Assembly (NCBI RefSeq): GCF_014466955.1
Contig: NZ_AP023396.1
Coordinates: forward strand, 434,001 to 498,000
DNA length: 64,000 nt
Source of the DNA: Nocardia wallacei
GTDB taxonomy: Bacteria > Actinomycetota > Actinomycetes > Mycobacteriales > Mycobacteriaceae
Reading direction: 5' to 3'
The stretch's first letter is position 1, and the number at the start of each line of letters is the position of its first letter. Of the stretch, positions 25,195 through 34,212 are shown in pieces. A program made the position numbers and the translations under genes. The notes under the pieces were generated by a model. The model made no database searches, had not been told where the DNA came from, and worked only from the letters and a program-made list of their open reading frames with translations.

Positions 25195-25860
25195 GTGTCG
25201 GTCAGCAACCGTGCCGTAGCGGAGTCCGACGCGTTGTCGGCGAATTCCGCGGGCGCCGAGGATACCGCCACCGTGGCGTTGGCCACGGGCCGACCGTTCG
25301 ACCAGGATCGTGCCGAGGCGGCGGTCCGGGAATTGCTGATCGCCGTCGGCGAGGATCCGGACCGGCCGGGCCTGGCCGAGACTCCCGCCCGGGTGGCGCG
25401 GGCTTATCGCGAGATGTTCGCGGGCCTTTACACCGAGCCGGACGCGGTGCTGAACACCACCTTCGACGAAGGTCATCAGGAACTGGTGCTGGTGCGCGAC
25501 ATCCCGCTCTACTCCACCTGCGAACACCATCTGGTCTCGTTCCACGGTGTCGCGCACGTCGGCTACATCCCCGGCCCGCACGGCCGGGTCACCGGGCTAT
25601 CGAAATTGGCCCGGCTGGTGGATCTGTACGCCAAGCGTCCGCAGGTGCAGGAACGGCTCACCAGCCAGATCGCCGACGCCGTGATGCGCAAGCTGGACCC
25701 GCGCGGGGCGATCGTGGTGGTCGAGGCCGAGCACCTGTGCATGGCGATGCGTGGCATCCGCAAGCCGGGCGCCAGCACCACCACCTCCGCGGTGCGCGGC
25801 CTGCTGCAGACCAGCGCGTCCTCGCGCGCCGAGGCCCTCGATCTGATCCTGCGGAAGTGA
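25195..25860 (+). CDS. folE: GTP cyclohydrolase I
   Basis: First step of folate synthesis: GTP to 7,8-dihydroneopterin triphosphate. The zinc Cys/His cluster STCEHHL and EHLCMAMRG and the GLSKLAR segment are intact; 221 residues. Start GTG 25195 has GGAGG 9 bases upstream; the earlier in-frame codons lack homology. Its stop overlaps folP by GTGA, giving translational coupling within folE-folP-folB-folK. Confidence 0.96.
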   Translation: MSVSNRAVAESDALSANSAGAEDTATVALATGRPFDQDRAEAAVRELLIAVGEDPDRPGLAETPARVARAYREMFAGLYTEPDAVLNTTFDEGHQELVLVRDIPLYSTCEHHLVSFHGVAHVGYIPGPHGRVTGLSKLARLVDLYAKRPQVQERLTSQIADAVMRKLDPRGAIVVVEAEHLCMAMRGIRKPGASTTTSAVRGLLQTSASSRAEALDLILRK

Positions 25861-26783
25861 GCGGGCGTGTGGTGTCGGAACTGACGCAGCTCATCACTCC
25901 GCGCGGGGGACGCTCCTGTGTGGTGATGGGCGTCGTCAACGTCACCAGCGACTCGTTCTCCGACGGCGGCCGCTACCTGGATCCGGAACTGGCGATCGCG
26001 CACGGCGTGCGGCTGTTCGAGGCGGGCGCCGACATCATCGACGTGGGCGGGGAATCGACGCGTCCCGGCGCGGTCCGGATCGACCCGCGGATCGAAGCGG
26101 ACCGGGTGACGCCGGTGATCCGGGGCCTGGTCGAGGCCGGGGTGCCGACCAGCGTGGACACCATGCGGGCGAGCGTGGCCGAGGCGGCGATCGCGGCCGG
26201 TGTGTCGGTGGTCAACGACGTGTCGGGCGGGCGAGCCGACGCCGACATGGTCAAGGTGGTAGCGGCGGCCGGGGTGCCGTGGATCCTCATGCACTGGCGA
26301 GCCGGGGCGGACTACCGGCACACCGGCCCGGCCGAGCAGTACGGTGACGTGGTCGCCGAGGTGCTCGCGGAACTGGCCATCCAGGTGGATCTGGCGATGG
26401 CGGCGGGCGTGCACCCGAGTCGGCTGGTGCTGGATCCGGGCCTGGGTTTCGCCAAGAACGCCGGGCACGATTGGGCCCTGCTGGGCGCGCTGCCCGAACT
26501 CACCGCCCAGGGCCTGCCGGTGCTGATCGGGGCCTCCCGCAAGCGTTTTCTCGGCAGGCTGCTGGCCGACGGCGAGACGCCGCGCCCGCCCGCCGGCCGC
26601 GAGGTGGCGACGGCGACCGTCTCGGCGCTGGCGGCGCTGCACGGCGCCTGGGGTGTGCGGGTACACGACGTGCGAGCCTCACTGGACGCGATCGCGGTGA
26701 CCGACGCCTGGCAGCGCGCCGCCGGCGAGCGGCGGGGGAACAACACAGAGCAGTCCGAGACGATCGACGGCACGAGGGAGTAA
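25857..26783 (+). CDS. folP: Dihydropteroate synthase
   Basis: Condenses 6-hydroxymethyl-dihydropterin pyrophosphate with p-aminobenzoate; the target of sulfonamides. [42 protein letters not shown] and [10 protein letters not shown] are all present. 308 residues, slightly longer than mycobacterial FolP1 because of a C-terminal tail. GTG 25857 overlaps the folE stop; GTG 25869 and 25872 are possible alternatives. Followed by folB after 4 bases. Confidence 0.96.
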   Translation: MSGRVVSELTQLITPRGGRSCVVMGVVNVTSDSFSDGGRYLDPELAIAHGVRLFEAGADIIDVGGESTRPGAVRIDPRIEADRVTPVIRGLVEAGVPTSVDTMRASVAEAAIAAGVSVVNDVSGGRADADMVKVVAAAGVPWILMHWRAGADYRHTGPAEQYGDVVAEVLAELAIQVDLAMAAGVHPSRLVLDPGLGFAKNAGHDWALLGALPELTAQGLPVLIGASRKRFLGRLLADGETPRPPAGREVATATVSALAALHGAWGVRVHDVRASLDAIAVTDAWQRAAGERRGNNTEQSETIDGTRE

Positions 26784-26787
26784 TCCG

Positions 26788-27162
26788 CTGAGTACCGACC
26801 GCATCGAATTGCGCGGGCTGCGCGCCTTCGGTCATCACGGCTGCTTCGACTTCGAGCGCCGCGACGGCCAGGAGTTCGTCGTCGATATCACCCTGTGGCT
26901 GGACTTCGCCGCCGCGGCGGCCTCCGACGACCTCGACGCCACGGTCGACTACGGCGCGCTCGCCGGACGCGCGGTGGCGATCGTGCGGGGCGAACCACGC
27001 AATCTCATCGAGACGGTGGCCTCGGAGATCGCCGACGACATCATGGCCGATCCGCGCGTCGCCGCCGCGGAAGTGGTGCTGCACAAGCCGTCCGCGCCGA
27101 TCCCGCACACCTTCGCCGACGTCCGGGTCGTCGCGACCCGGCGGCGCGAGGCGGTGGCATGA
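26788..27162 (+). CDS. folB: Dihydroneopterin aldolase (CTG start proposed)
   Basis: Converts 7,8-dihydroneopterin to 6-hydroxymethyl-dihydropterin plus glycolaldehyde. The core is recognisable: [15 protein letters not shown], then [12 protein letters not shown], and [14 protein letters not shown] with the catalytic Lys. The first beta strand begins upstream of the only ATG/GTG/TTG candidate (TTG 26809). CTG 26788 restores the full N-terminus (M-S-T-D-R-I-E-L) and has GAGGGAG 7 bases upstream; no other start fits between the folP stop and here. CTG starts are rare, so this needs confirmation. Its stop overlaps folK by ATGA. Confidence 0.88.
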   Translation: MSTDRIELRGLRAFGHHGCFDFERRDGQEFVVDITLWLDFAAAAASDDLDATVDYGALAGRAVAIVRGEPRNLIETVASEIADDIMADPRVAAAEVVLHKPSAPIPHTFADVRVVATRRREAVA

Positions 27163-27695
27163 CCCGGGCGGTGCTGTCCATCGGCTCGAATCTGGGCGAC
27201 CGGCAGGCACACCTGCGCGGCGTGGCCGACGCGTTCGCGCCGTGGGCGGTCGCGGTGTCGTCGGTCTATATGACCGCGCCGTGGGGCCCGGTGCCGCAGG
27301 GCGATTACCTGAACGCGATTGTCGTGGTGGACGATCCGGCCGCGACGCCGCGGGACTGGCTGCGTCGTGGTCAGGAACTGGAGCAGGCCGCCGGGCGGGT
27401 ACGCGAGGTGCGCTGGGGCGCACGGACACTCGACGTCGACGTGATCTGGTGCGGGGAGCGCCGCGACGGTGAGCTGCGACCGGTGCGCAGCGCCGATCCG
27501 GAACTGACGCTGCCGCACCCGCAGGCGCACAATCGCGCGTTCGTACTGGTGCCGTGGCTCGAGGCGGACCCGGAGGCGGTGCTCGAGGTGGACGGCGTGG
27601 CGCGGCCGGTGCGGGACCTGCTGGCGGGGTTGTCCCCCGCCGAACGAGAAGGGGTGCGGCGCACCGACCTTCGACTCCGGCCGGTGATCTCGTGA
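27159..27695 (+). CDS. folK: Hydroxymethyl-dihydropterin pyrophosphokinase
   Basis: Transfers pyrophosphate from ATP to 6-hydroxymethyl-dihydropterin, supplying Fol[23 protein letters not shown] and [16 protein letters not shown] are the diagnostic motifs. 178 residues. Both ends overlap neighbours by 4 bases (ATGA with folB, GTGA with the DUF3180 gene). Confidence 0.96.
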   Translation: MTRAVLSIGSNLGDRQAHLRGVADAFAPWAVAVSSVYMTAPWGPVPQGDYLNAIVVVDDPAATPRDWLRRGQELEQAAGRVREVRWGARTLDVDVIWCGERRDGELRPVRSADPELTLPHPQAHNRAFVLVPWLEADPEAVLEVDGVARPVRDLLAGLSPAEREGVRRTDLRLRPVIS

Positions 27696-28171
27696 ACGTC
27701 ATGAAGCCGACCAAGCTGCTCGACCTGACCGCGAACGTGCTGATCGCGGCGGCCGTCGCATGGGCCGCCACGCGCTGGGCGTACTCCAGTTTCCCGCCGA
27801 TCAGCGTGATCGCCGGGGCCTCGCTGTATCCGGTGGCGGCGCTGGAGGCGGTGCTGGCCTTCATGATTCGAACGCGGGTGCACGACCAGCGCATCGGCGA
27901 CGGTCCCAAACAGCTGCATCCGATCACGGCCGCGCGGGCGGTCGCGCTGGCGAAGGCCTCGGCGCAGGTGGGCTCGCTGGCCGCCGGGGTCTGGCTGGGT
28001 TTCCTCATCTGGGTGTTCCCGCAGCGGTCGACGCTGCGTGCCGCGGCCGCGGACACCCCCGGCGCCATCGTGGGCCTGATCGCGGGTGTGGCGCTGGTGG
28101 CGGCGGCACTGTGGCTGGAGTATTGCTGTCGCGCCCCGAGTGATCCGCCGGACGAGCCAGCAACTTCATAG
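27692..28171 (+). CDS. DUF3180 membrane protein
   Basis: 159-residue protein with four hydrophobic segments (~12-28, ~35-55, ~85-105, ~118-138), equivalent to Rv3605c, which follows folK in mycobacteria. GTG 27692 overlaps the folK stop; ATG 27701 is an alternative. The function is unknown; conserved placement in the folate operon is the only clue. Confidence 0.85.
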   Translation: MNVMKPTKLLDLTANVLIAAAVAWAATRWAYSSFPPISVIAGASLYPVAALEAVLAFMIRTRVHDQRIGDGPKQLHPITAARAVALAKASAQVGSLAAGVWLGFLIWVFPQRSTLRAAAADTPGAIVGLIAGVALVAAALWLEYCCRAPSDPPDEPATS

Positions 28172-28228
28172 CAATCATTCCGAAAGAAATCACCGGCCGG
28201 GCTGGCAGCCGTCGTCGGCCATCCGAGC

Positions 28229-28234
28229 TACCCT
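28229..28234 (+). promoter_or_regulatory. -10 element for the DUF6779 gene
   Basis: TACCCT with a 7-base spacer to ATG 28242; leaderless arrangement. Confidence 0.5.
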
Positions 28235-28241
28235 GACGGGC

Positions 28242-29429
28242 ATGGTTTCGCCCGCCCGTAGCAGTACTTCCCGCCGATGGCGGGCAGTCGCGGGAAAATT
28301 CGTCGTCGCTGTATTGATTTCGCTCGGTCTGATTGCCAGTGTTTTCCTGAGTTTCAGTAACAGCCTGCAACTGACCCGCATCGGTCTGGTCGCAGCCCTG
28401 TGGACTGCGGCGATCGGTGTACTGGCGGCCAGCAGGTACCGCCGGGAGTCGGCCGTGGACCGGGTCAAGATGCGTGACCTGCACACGGTGTACGAGTTAC
28501 AACTGCGGCGCGAGATTGCCGCCCGGCACGAATACGAACTCGGTGTCGAGTCCCGGGTCCGCGCGGAGGTCGGCGCCGAGGCGGCGGAAATGGCGGCGTT
28601 GCGCGCCGAGTTGGCGGTGCTGCGGGAAAGCCTGCAACGGTTGTTCGACGGCGACCTGCCGGTCGAGCGCCCCGCATTGCGGGCCGATGTGGTGCGAGTT
28701 CCGGAATTGCCCGCGCGGTCGGCGAACGGTAGCTCGCCGGATACCGACACCTGGGATGCGTGGAGCGTGCCCGCCGTGCCGCGCGGTTCGGTCACCCCGG
28801 TCTTCGAGACGAGCCACCCCGAAGCGCCGCTGTTCGCCAGCCCCGACGACGACCCGGTGACCGCGGAGACCTCCGTCGTCTCGGCCGAGGCGGGTGCGGA
28901 ACCGCGCGACACCTGGACCGCTTGGGAGCAGACCCCCGAGCCGAAGCCGGCCGACACCTGGACCGCCTGGTCGGAGACGCCCGAATCCGACTCGGCACCA
29001 AGCCGTTCCGAGCCGCCGGAGTCCACCCCGGTGAACGGCACCGAGCCGTACGGGCCCACGCCGGTCAACGGCACCGAGCCGCACGGGTCCGCGTCGCTCG
29101 GCGGCACCGAGCTGTACGGGTCCGCGTCGGTCGACGGCACCGAGCCGTCCGAGCCCACGTCCGTCAACGGCGCTGCACTACCCGACCGCGCGACCGAGGC
29201 CGAGCATCCCGGCCGGTCGTCCGACGGCCCGGACACCAACGGCGCCGCGGCGCCGCCACCGGAGAAAACCGAACAGGCCCGGCCACCGGCGAAGGCCCCC
29301 ACCGCCATCGGCACCGCGGGCTCCCGTCGCCGCCGCCGCGCGGAGGCGGGGGACGGCGCGGCCGGCCACCAGCTGACGGTCGCCGAGATCATGGCCAACC
29401 TGCGGTCGGAGCAGAACAGCTCGAACTGA
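28242..29429 (+). CDS. DUF6779-like membrane protein with repetitive tail
   Basis: 395 residues, positional equivalent of Rv3604c. Two N-terminal TM segments (~18-38 and ~46-64) precede a coiled coil (~80-130), then a long disordered acidic/Pro tail. The tail has three DTWxAW motifs and about five 11-residue repeats of type TPVNGTEPYGP (~260-315), ending with a conserved LTVAEIMANLRSE helix. Probably a membrane-tethered adaptor; function unknown. It appears to have its own leaderless promoter. Confidence 0.75.
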   Translation: MVSPARSSTSRRWRAVAGKFVVAVLISLGLIASVFLSFSNSLQLTRIGLVAALWTAAIGVLAASRYRRESAVDRVKMRDLHTVYELQLRREIAARHEYELGVESRVRAEVGAEAAEMAALRAELAVLRESLQRLFDGDLPVERPALRADVVRVPELPARSANGSSPDTDTWDAWSVPAVPRGSVTPVFETSHPEAPLFASPDDDPVTAETSVVSAEAGAEPRDTWTAWEQTPEPKPADTWTAWSETPESDSAPSRSEPPESTPVNGTEPYGPTPVNGTEPHGSASLGGTELYGSASVDGTEPSEPTSVNGAALPDRATEAEHPGRSSDGPDTNGAAAPPPEKTEQARPPAKAPTAIGTAGSRRRRRAEAGDGAAGHQLTVAEIMANLRSEQNSSN

Positions 29430-29550
29430 TCGGCGCTGGTGGGGAACATCACCGGCCCCGGCCCTGTCCGCGCGTCCCGGCCCGGCCTATCCTCGGAACC
29501 GATAACGTCCGGTACCCGCACGGCGGGACTGGAACGACTTCGAGAGGACA

Positions 29551-30507
29551 ATGGTGACCTCTGAATCTGCACGGCCCGACGAGGGCCGGAGTGTCTCAGG
29601 GAGTGACCCGGCGCCCGCACGACTGACGGTGGGAATCGTCTCGGCGGGACGCGTGGGATCGGCGCTCGGCGCGGCATTGGAGCGCGCCGGGCACGTCGTA
29701 TTCGGGGTGTCCGCGATCTCGGACGCCTCCCGGCAGCGCGCCCGCGCGGCGCTGCCCGATTCGCGGATCCTGCCCGCCGAGGAGGTCGCCGCCCGCAGTG
29801 AACTGCTGGTCCTGGCGGTGCCCGACAGCGAGCTGGCCGGTCTGGTCGCCGGGCTGGCGGCGGCGCGGGTGGTGCGGCCCGGCACCATCGTCGCGCACAC
29901 CTCCGGCGCGAACGGCATCGCGGTGTTGGCCCCGCTGACCGAACTCGGCGCCCGCCCACTGGCCATCCACCCGGCCATGACGTTCACGGGCCACGACGAG
30001 GACACCACCCGGCTCGGCAACGCCTGCTTCGGCATCACCGCCGCCGACGAGGTCGGCTACGCCATCGCGCAGTCGCTGGTGATCGAGATGGGCGGCGAGC
30101 CGGTGCGGGTGCTCGAGGAACACCGCACGCTCTACCACGCCGCCCTCGCGCACGGCAGCAACCACCTGGTCACACTGATCGTCGACGCCGTGGCCGCCCT
30201 GCGTGCCGCCCTCGACGGTCCCGGCCTGCTCGGCCAGCAACTGGTGGACGATCAGCCCAACGGGCTGGCCGAGCGCATGCTGGCGCCGCTGGCCTCGGCG
30301 GCCCTGGACAACGCGCTGCGGCGCGGGCAGTCGGCGCTGACCGGACCGGTGGCGCGCGGCGACACCGCCGCGGTCGCCGCCCACCTCGACGCCCTCACCG
30401 CCGTCGACGACCGCCTGGCCGCGGGCTACCGCGCGCTGTCGCTGCGCACCGCCGAGCGGGCGCGCACCGACCCCGCTCTGATCGATCTGCTGGAGGGACC
30501 TCGATGA
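29551..30507 (+). CDS. Rossmann-like and DUF2520 domain protein
   Basis: 318 residues, counterpart of Rv3603c. After a ~24-residue lead, [21 protein letters not shown] forms an NAD(P)-binding Rossmann segment, and the C-terminal helical DUF2520 domain carries [18 protein letters not shown]. The fold resembles ketopantoate/prephenate-type dehydrogenases. It lies directly before panC with an ATGA overlap, so a role in pantothenate metabolism is plausible but unproven. ATG 29551 has GAGAGGA upstream. Confidence 0.85.
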   Translation: MVTSESARPDEGRSVSGSDPAPARLTVGIVSAGRVGSALGAALERAGHVVFGVSAISDASRQRARAALPDSRILPAEEVAARSELLVLAVPDSELAGLVAGLAAARVVRPGTIVAHTSGANGIAVLAPLTELGARPLAIHPAMTFTGHDEDTTRLGNACFGITAADEVGYAIAQSLVIEMGGEPVRVLEEHRTLYHAALAHGSNHLVTLIVDAVAALRAALDGPGLLGQQLVDDQPNGLAERMLAPLASAALDNALRRGQSALTGPVARGDTAAVAAHLDALTAVDDRLAAGYRALSLRTAERARTDPALIDLLEGPR

Positions 30508-31466
30508 CCGATACGACGCGGCTGCAGGCCCTGCGCGGCAGCTATCGGCCCGGTCAGCTGACCGTGCTGCACGATCCCGAGACGCTGACCGCGGTGGCGG
30601 AGGCGCTGCGCTCGGTCGGGCGCAAGGTCGGGCTGGTGCCCACCATGGGCGCGCTGCACGAGGGCCACCTGCAACTGGTGCGGCAGGCCAAGCGGACCAA
30701 CCAGGTCGTGATCGTCTCGATCTTCGTGAACCCCTTGCAGTTCGGCGCGGGTGAGGATCTCGACAGATATCCGCGCACCCTCGACGCCGACGTGGAGTTG
30801 CTGCGCGGCGAGGGCGTCGAGCTGGTCTTCGCACCCAGCGCCGCCGAGATGTATCCCGACGGCCCGCGCACCTCGGTGCATCCGGGCCCGCTCGGCGCCG
30901 AGTTGGAGGGCGCCGCCCGCCCGACCCACTTCGCGGGCGTACTGACCGTCGTGGCGAAACTGCTGCAGATCGCCCGTCCGCATGAGGCGTTCTTCGGGGA
31001 GAAGGACTACCAGCAGCTCGCCCTGATCCGACAGTTGGTGCGGGACTTGAACTTCGGCGTGCGGATCGTGCCCGTCGCGACGGTCCGCGAGGCCGACGGG
31101 CTGGCCATGTCCTCGCGCAACCGGTACCTCGCGCCGGAACATCGCGAGCTGGCCACCACCCTGTCCGCGGCGCTGGCCGCCGGACGGCACGCCGGCGGCC
31201 TCGGTCCCGACGCGGTGCTCGCCGCGGCCCGCGGCGTCCTGGCCGGGGCGCCCGGCCTGGACGTGGACTACCTGGAACTACGCCGCGCGGACCTGGCGCC
31301 GCTGACCGAGCCCGCCCCGCCCGACTGGAGCGGCAACGCCCGCCTGCTGGTCGCGGCCCGGCTCGGCGCCACCCGCCTGATCGACAACATGGCCGTCACC
31401 CTCCCGACCTCGCTGGACGGCCACCCCACGACCCCGAATGCCCAGCCTGCCCAGGCGAACTCGTAG
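30504..31466 (+). CDS. panC: Pantothenate synthetase
   Basis: ATP-dependent condensation of pantoate and beta-alanine. The HIGH-like [36 protein letters not shown] and MSSRNRYL motifs are intact. 320 residues with a ~20-residue N-terminal extension. The start overlaps the DUF2520 stop. Precedes panD, which supplies its beta-alanine. Confidence 0.97.
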   Translation: MTDTTRLQALRGSYRPGQLTVLHDPETLTAVAEALRSVGRKVGLVPTMGALHEGHLQLVRQAKRTNQVVIVSIFVNPLQFGAGEDLDRYPRTLDADVELLRGEGVELVFAPSAAEMYPDGPRTSVHPGPLGAELEGAARPTHFAGVLTVVAKLLQIARPHEAFFGEKDYQQLALIRQLVRDLNFGVRIVPVATVREADGLAMSSRNRYLAPEHRELATTLSAALAAGRHAGGLGPDAVLAAARGVLAGAPGLDVDYLELRRADLAPLTEPAPPDWSGNARLLVAARLGATRLIDNMAVTLPTSLDGHPTTPNAQPAQANS

Positions 31467-31480
31467 GAAGGCCGACGACG

Positions 31481-31900
31481 ATGTTGCGCACCATGATGAA
31501 GTCCAAGATCCACCGCGCCACGGTGACCCACGCCGACCTGCACTACGTCGGCTCGGTGACCGTCGACCCGGACCTGATGGACGCCGCCGATCTGCTCGAG
31601 GGCGAGCAGGTCTGCATCGTCGACATCGACAACGGCGCCCGGCTGGAGACCTATGTGATCGCGGGTCAGCGCGGTTCCGGCGTGATCGGAATCAACGGCG
31701 CCGCAGCGCATCTCGTGCATCCGGGCGACCTGGTGATCTTGATCGCCTACGGGATGATGGACGAGGCCGAGCTGCGTGAGTACGCGCCGCGGGTGGTGTT
31801 CGTGGACGAACGCAACCGCCCGGTGGAGCTCGGTGCGGATCCGGCGCACGCGCCGGCCGGTTCCGGCCTGTCCTCGCCGCGCTCGCTGACACCCGCGTAG
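31481..31900 (+). CDS. panD: Aspartate 1-decarboxylase
   Basis: Pyruvoyl enzyme making beta-alanine from aspartate. The self-cleavage site Gly24-Ser25 lies in HYVGSVTVD, with Lys9 and Tyr22 preserved. 139 residues including a short Ser/Pro-rich tail. ATG 31481 has GGAAGG upstream. Confidence 0.97.
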   Translation: MLRTMMKSKIHRATVTHADLHYVGSVTVDPDLMDAADLLEGEQVCIVDIDNGARLETYVIAGQRGSGVIGINGAAAHLVHPGDLVILIAYGMMDEAELREYAPRVVFVDERNRPVELGADPAHAPAGSGLSSPRSLTPA

Positions 31901-31910
31901 GAGCTCCCGG

Positions 31911-32702
31911 ATGCTGCTGACGATCGACGTCCGCAACACCAGCATCGAGATCGGGCTGTTCTCCGGTAGCGGCGAGCACGCGACGCTCGGCCAGACCTGG
32001 CGCATCCACACCAACCCGCTGCTCACCGCCGACGAATTCGCCATGCAGGTGCGCGGGCTGATCGGCGAGCAGGCCGAGCAGGTGGTCGGGGTGTCGGCGC
32101 TGTCGACGGTGCCGCCGGTGCTGCGTGAACTGCGCGAGATGCTGAGCCGCTACTGGAGCCACGTCCCGCACGTGCTGGTGGAACCCGGTGTGCGCACGGG
32201 CATTCCGCTGCTGGTGGACAATCCGAAGGAGGTCGGCGCCGACCGCATCGTGAACTGCCTGGCCGCCTACCACCGCTTCGACGCCCCGGCCATCGTGGTC
32301 GATTTCGGCACGGCCATCTGTGTGGATCTGGTGTCGGCCAAGGGCGAGTTCCTCGGCGGCGTCATCGCCCCCGGCGTGGAGATCGCGACCGAGGCGATCG
32401 TGGAGCGCACCGCGCTGCGCCGCGCCGAGCTGGCCCGGCCGCGCTCGGTGGTGGGCAAGAACAGCATGGAGTGCATTCAGTCCGGGGCGGTGTTCGGCTT
32501 CGCGGGCCTGGTCGACGGTCTGATCGACCGGATCCGCGACGAACTCGACGCCTTCTCCGGCGACGATGTCGTGGTGGTAGCCACCGGCCAGTCGGCGCCG
32601 CTGATCGTGCCCGAGTCCGAGACCATCGAACGCCACGAACCGCACCTCACGCTGGAGGGCCTGCGGGTGGTCTTCGAGCGCAACCTGCAGCGTCGGCGGT
32701 GA
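31911..32702 (+). CDS. coaX: Type III pantothenate kinase
   Basis: First step of CoA synthesis, pantothenate to 4'-phosphopantothenate. [16 protein letters not shown] (phosphate loop with the first Asp), GADRIVN and [13 protein letters not shown] are conserved; 263 residues. It starts 10 bases after panD, so panC-panD-coaX form one unit. Followed by a GC-rich hairpin. Confidence 0.96.
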   Translation: MLLTIDVRNTSIEIGLFSGSGEHATLGQTWRIHTNPLLTADEFAMQVRGLIGEQAEQVVGVSALSTVPPVLRELREMLSRYWSHVPHVLVEPGVRTGIPLLVDNPKEVGADRIVNCLAAYHRFDAPAIVVDFGTAICVDLVSAKGEFLGGVIAPGVEIATEAIVERTALRRAELARPRSVVGKNSMECIQSGAVFGFAGLVDGLIDRIRDELDAFSGDDVVVVATGQSAPLIVPESETIERHEPHLTLEGLRVVFERNLQRRR

Positions 32703-32704
32703 GA

Positions 32705-32731
32705 GCCCTCGGGGAATGAGGGCGCGCCCTC
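32705..32731 (+). terminator. Hairpin after coaX
   Basis: GCCCTC pairs with GAGGGC (32705-32710, 32718-32723), and an overlapping palindrome GAGGGCGCGCCCTC follows; the two stems are mutually exclusive. Confidence 0.5.
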
Positions 32732-32799
32732 GAATGACGGTGGACGCGCCGGTGGTGTGGGGAATCCGACAACGCGTTTGCCCGCCGGGAACCTGCTGC

Positions 32800-32805
32800 T
32801 AGACT
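32800..32805 (+). promoter_or_regulatory. -10 element of the cysteine dioxygenase operon
   Basis: TAGACT with a 7-base spacer to the GTG of the Cys-Cys mini-ORF. This spacing places the transcription start at the GTG itself, so the mini-ORF would be leaderless. Confidence 0.65.
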
Positions 32806-32812
32806 TCCCGAC

Positions 32813-32854
32813 GTGTCTTACCGCGTGACCACCCAGGAGTGTTGTCGAGGCTGA
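32813..32854 (+). CDS. Leaderless Cys-Cys upstream mini-ORF (probable attenuator peptide)
   Basis: GTG start, 13 residues MSYRVTTQECCRG, TGA stop. Two consecutive TGT codons sit three codons from the end. A -10 box 7 bases upstream implies leaderless translation. Short leaderless ORFs with consecutive Cys codons upstream of sulfur genes are known in mycobacteria as cysteine-responsive attenuators, and the downstream genes here are a cysteine dioxygenase and a rhodanese. A 6-bp hairpin (32846-32863) starts immediately after the second Cys codon. Too short for statistics; the case rests on the coincidence of promoter, codons and context. Confidence 0.7.
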   Translation: MSYRVTTQECCRG

Positions 32855-32923
32855 TTCGCCTCGGCTGATGTCGGGGCTTCGCATCCGTCCCCGGCCATCC
32901 CCACTTCTCCTGGAGTCTCGCTC
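32846..32923 (+). promoter_or_regulatory. Leader with candidate attenuation hairpins before the cysteine dioxygenase gene
   Basis: CGAGGC (32846-32851) pairs with GCCTCG (32858-32863) across the mini-ORF stop. A second stem CGGGG/CCCCG follows near 32870-32895, and CTCCTGGAG at 32907-32915 can fold over the GGAG ribosome site of the dioxygenase gene. A ribosome stalled at the Cys codons would open the first stem. Confidence 0.5.
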
Positions 32924-33559
32924 ATGCGGTCCTCTGCAGTTTCCTATTCCACCCGTACCCGCTCGGCCGCGCCCGTCGTCGCGCCCCGGTCCGCGGTGCG
33001 GCTCTCCGCCGACATCACCGACCGGCCGATCGTCTCGGCGCTGCCCACCCGGTTGCGCCCGGCCGATCTGCTGCGGCTCACCGACGAGGGCGCCGAGGAC
33101 GTGCTGGCCGGTCGCTTCGACCATCTGCTCCCGGATGGTGGCGAGTGGCCCGTCGACAATCGCTGGGCCGTGCGGCTGCAGTCGGACGAGGAGGTCGATG
33201 TCTGGCTGATCAGCTGGGTCCCCGACCGCTCCACCGAATTGCACGACCACGCCGGCTCGCTGGGTGCGCTCACGGTCCTCAGCGGCGCCCTGACCGAGTT
33301 CCGCTGGAACGGTCGCGAATTACGCCGGCGCACGCTGTCGGCCGGCGATCAGGCCTCGTTCCCGCTCGGCTGGGTACACGACGTGGTGCGCGCGCCCGAC
33401 GACTCGGCCGGGCCCGCCGAACCGTCGAATCCGACCCTGTCGGTGCACGCCTATTCGCCACCGCTCACCGCCATGTCCTACTACGAGGTCACCGGTCACG
33501 GCACGCTGCGGCGCAGCCGGACGGTCCTCACCGACCAGCCCGAAGGCGAACTGAAATGA
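32924..33559 (+). CDS. Cysteine dioxygenase-family cupin
   Basis: 211-residue cupin related to cysteine dioxygenase, which oxidises cysteine to cysteine sulfinate with Fe(II). The metal motif begins TELHDHAGSLGALTVL, with a later HDVVR and HAYSPPLTAMSYYEV providing the third His and the C-terminal Tyr region. A GGAG ribosome site lies 8 bases before ATG 32924. The stop overlaps the rhodanese start by ATGA. Regulation by the upstream Cys-Cys mini-ORF is proposed. Confidence 0.88.
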   Translation: MRSSAVSYSTRTRSAAPVVAPRSAVRLSADITDRPIVSALPTRLRPADLLRLTDEGAEDVLAGRFDHLLPDGGEWPVDNRWAVRLQSDEEVDVWLISWVPDRSTELHDHAGSLGALTVLSGALTEFRWNGRELRRRTLSAGDQASFPLGWVHDVVRAPDDSAGPAEPSNPTLSVHAYSPPLTAMSYYEVTGHGTLRRSRTVLTDQPEGELK

Positions 33560-34014
33560 CCCGACCGACGCACGGGACCCGCGCGGATCGCAGCGGCATC
33601 GACCGCATGCTGGAGCACGCGCGCTCGCAGTTGCAGCGGATCTACGCGTTCGAATTGCCCGAGGCCGTCGCCCGGGGCGCACTGCTGGTCGATATCCGGC
33701 CGCAGGCCCAGCGGGTGAAGGAGGGCACGCTGCCCGGGGCCCTGGTGATCGAGCGCAATGTGCTGGAATGGCGGCTCGACCCGACCAGCTCCGCCCGGCT
33801 GGCGCTGGCCACCGACCACGACGTGGAATGGATCGTGGTGTGCTCGGAGGGCTACACCTCCAGCCTGGCCGCGGCCTCCCTGCAACAGCTGGGATTGCAC
33901 CGCGCGACCGATCTGGTGGGCGGATATCAGGCGCTGAAGGCGACGGGATTGCTGTCGGTGGCGGCGGGCGCCCCGCACATCGCCCGAGAGGTCGTCGCGG
34001 TCGCGTCGGTGTAA
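33556..34014 (+). CDS. Rhodanese-domain sulfurtransferase
   Basis: 152-residue single-domain rhodanese. LLVDIRPQAQRVKEGTLPGALVIER matches the family opening, and the active-site Cys sits in VVCSEGYTSSLAA. Coupled to the cysteine dioxygenase gene by ATGA, so the pair probably handles surplus cysteine and sulfane sulfur. Confidence 0.92.
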   Translation: MTRPTHGTRADRSGIDRMLEHARSQLQRIYAFELPEAVARGALLVDIRPQAQRVKEGTLPGALVIERNVLEWRLDPTSSARLALATDHDVEWIVVCSEGYTSSLAAASLQQLGLHRATDLVGGYQALKATGLLSVAAGAPHIAREVVAVASV

Positions 34015-34198
34015 TTCCCGCGGATTGCGGACGAATTACGGCGCGGCACAGGTGTTTTCGATCGGCTGTCCGCTTCGTCACAATTTCGGAGGGGGCGCCG
34101 CGCGGGATCCGCGCACGGTCGTCCGGTCCGCGATCGATGCCGTTCTGCTACCGCGCGGCACTTGCCGGGCGGCGCGCAAAACGATTTCCGGCGCACGA

Positions 34199-34204
34199 TA
34201 GGGT
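34199..34204 (+). promoter_or_regulatory. -10 element for lysS
   Basis: TAGGGT with an 8-base spacer to GTG 34213 and no ribosome site; leaderless arrangement. Confidence 0.5.
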
Positions 34205-34212
34205 AGTGCGCT

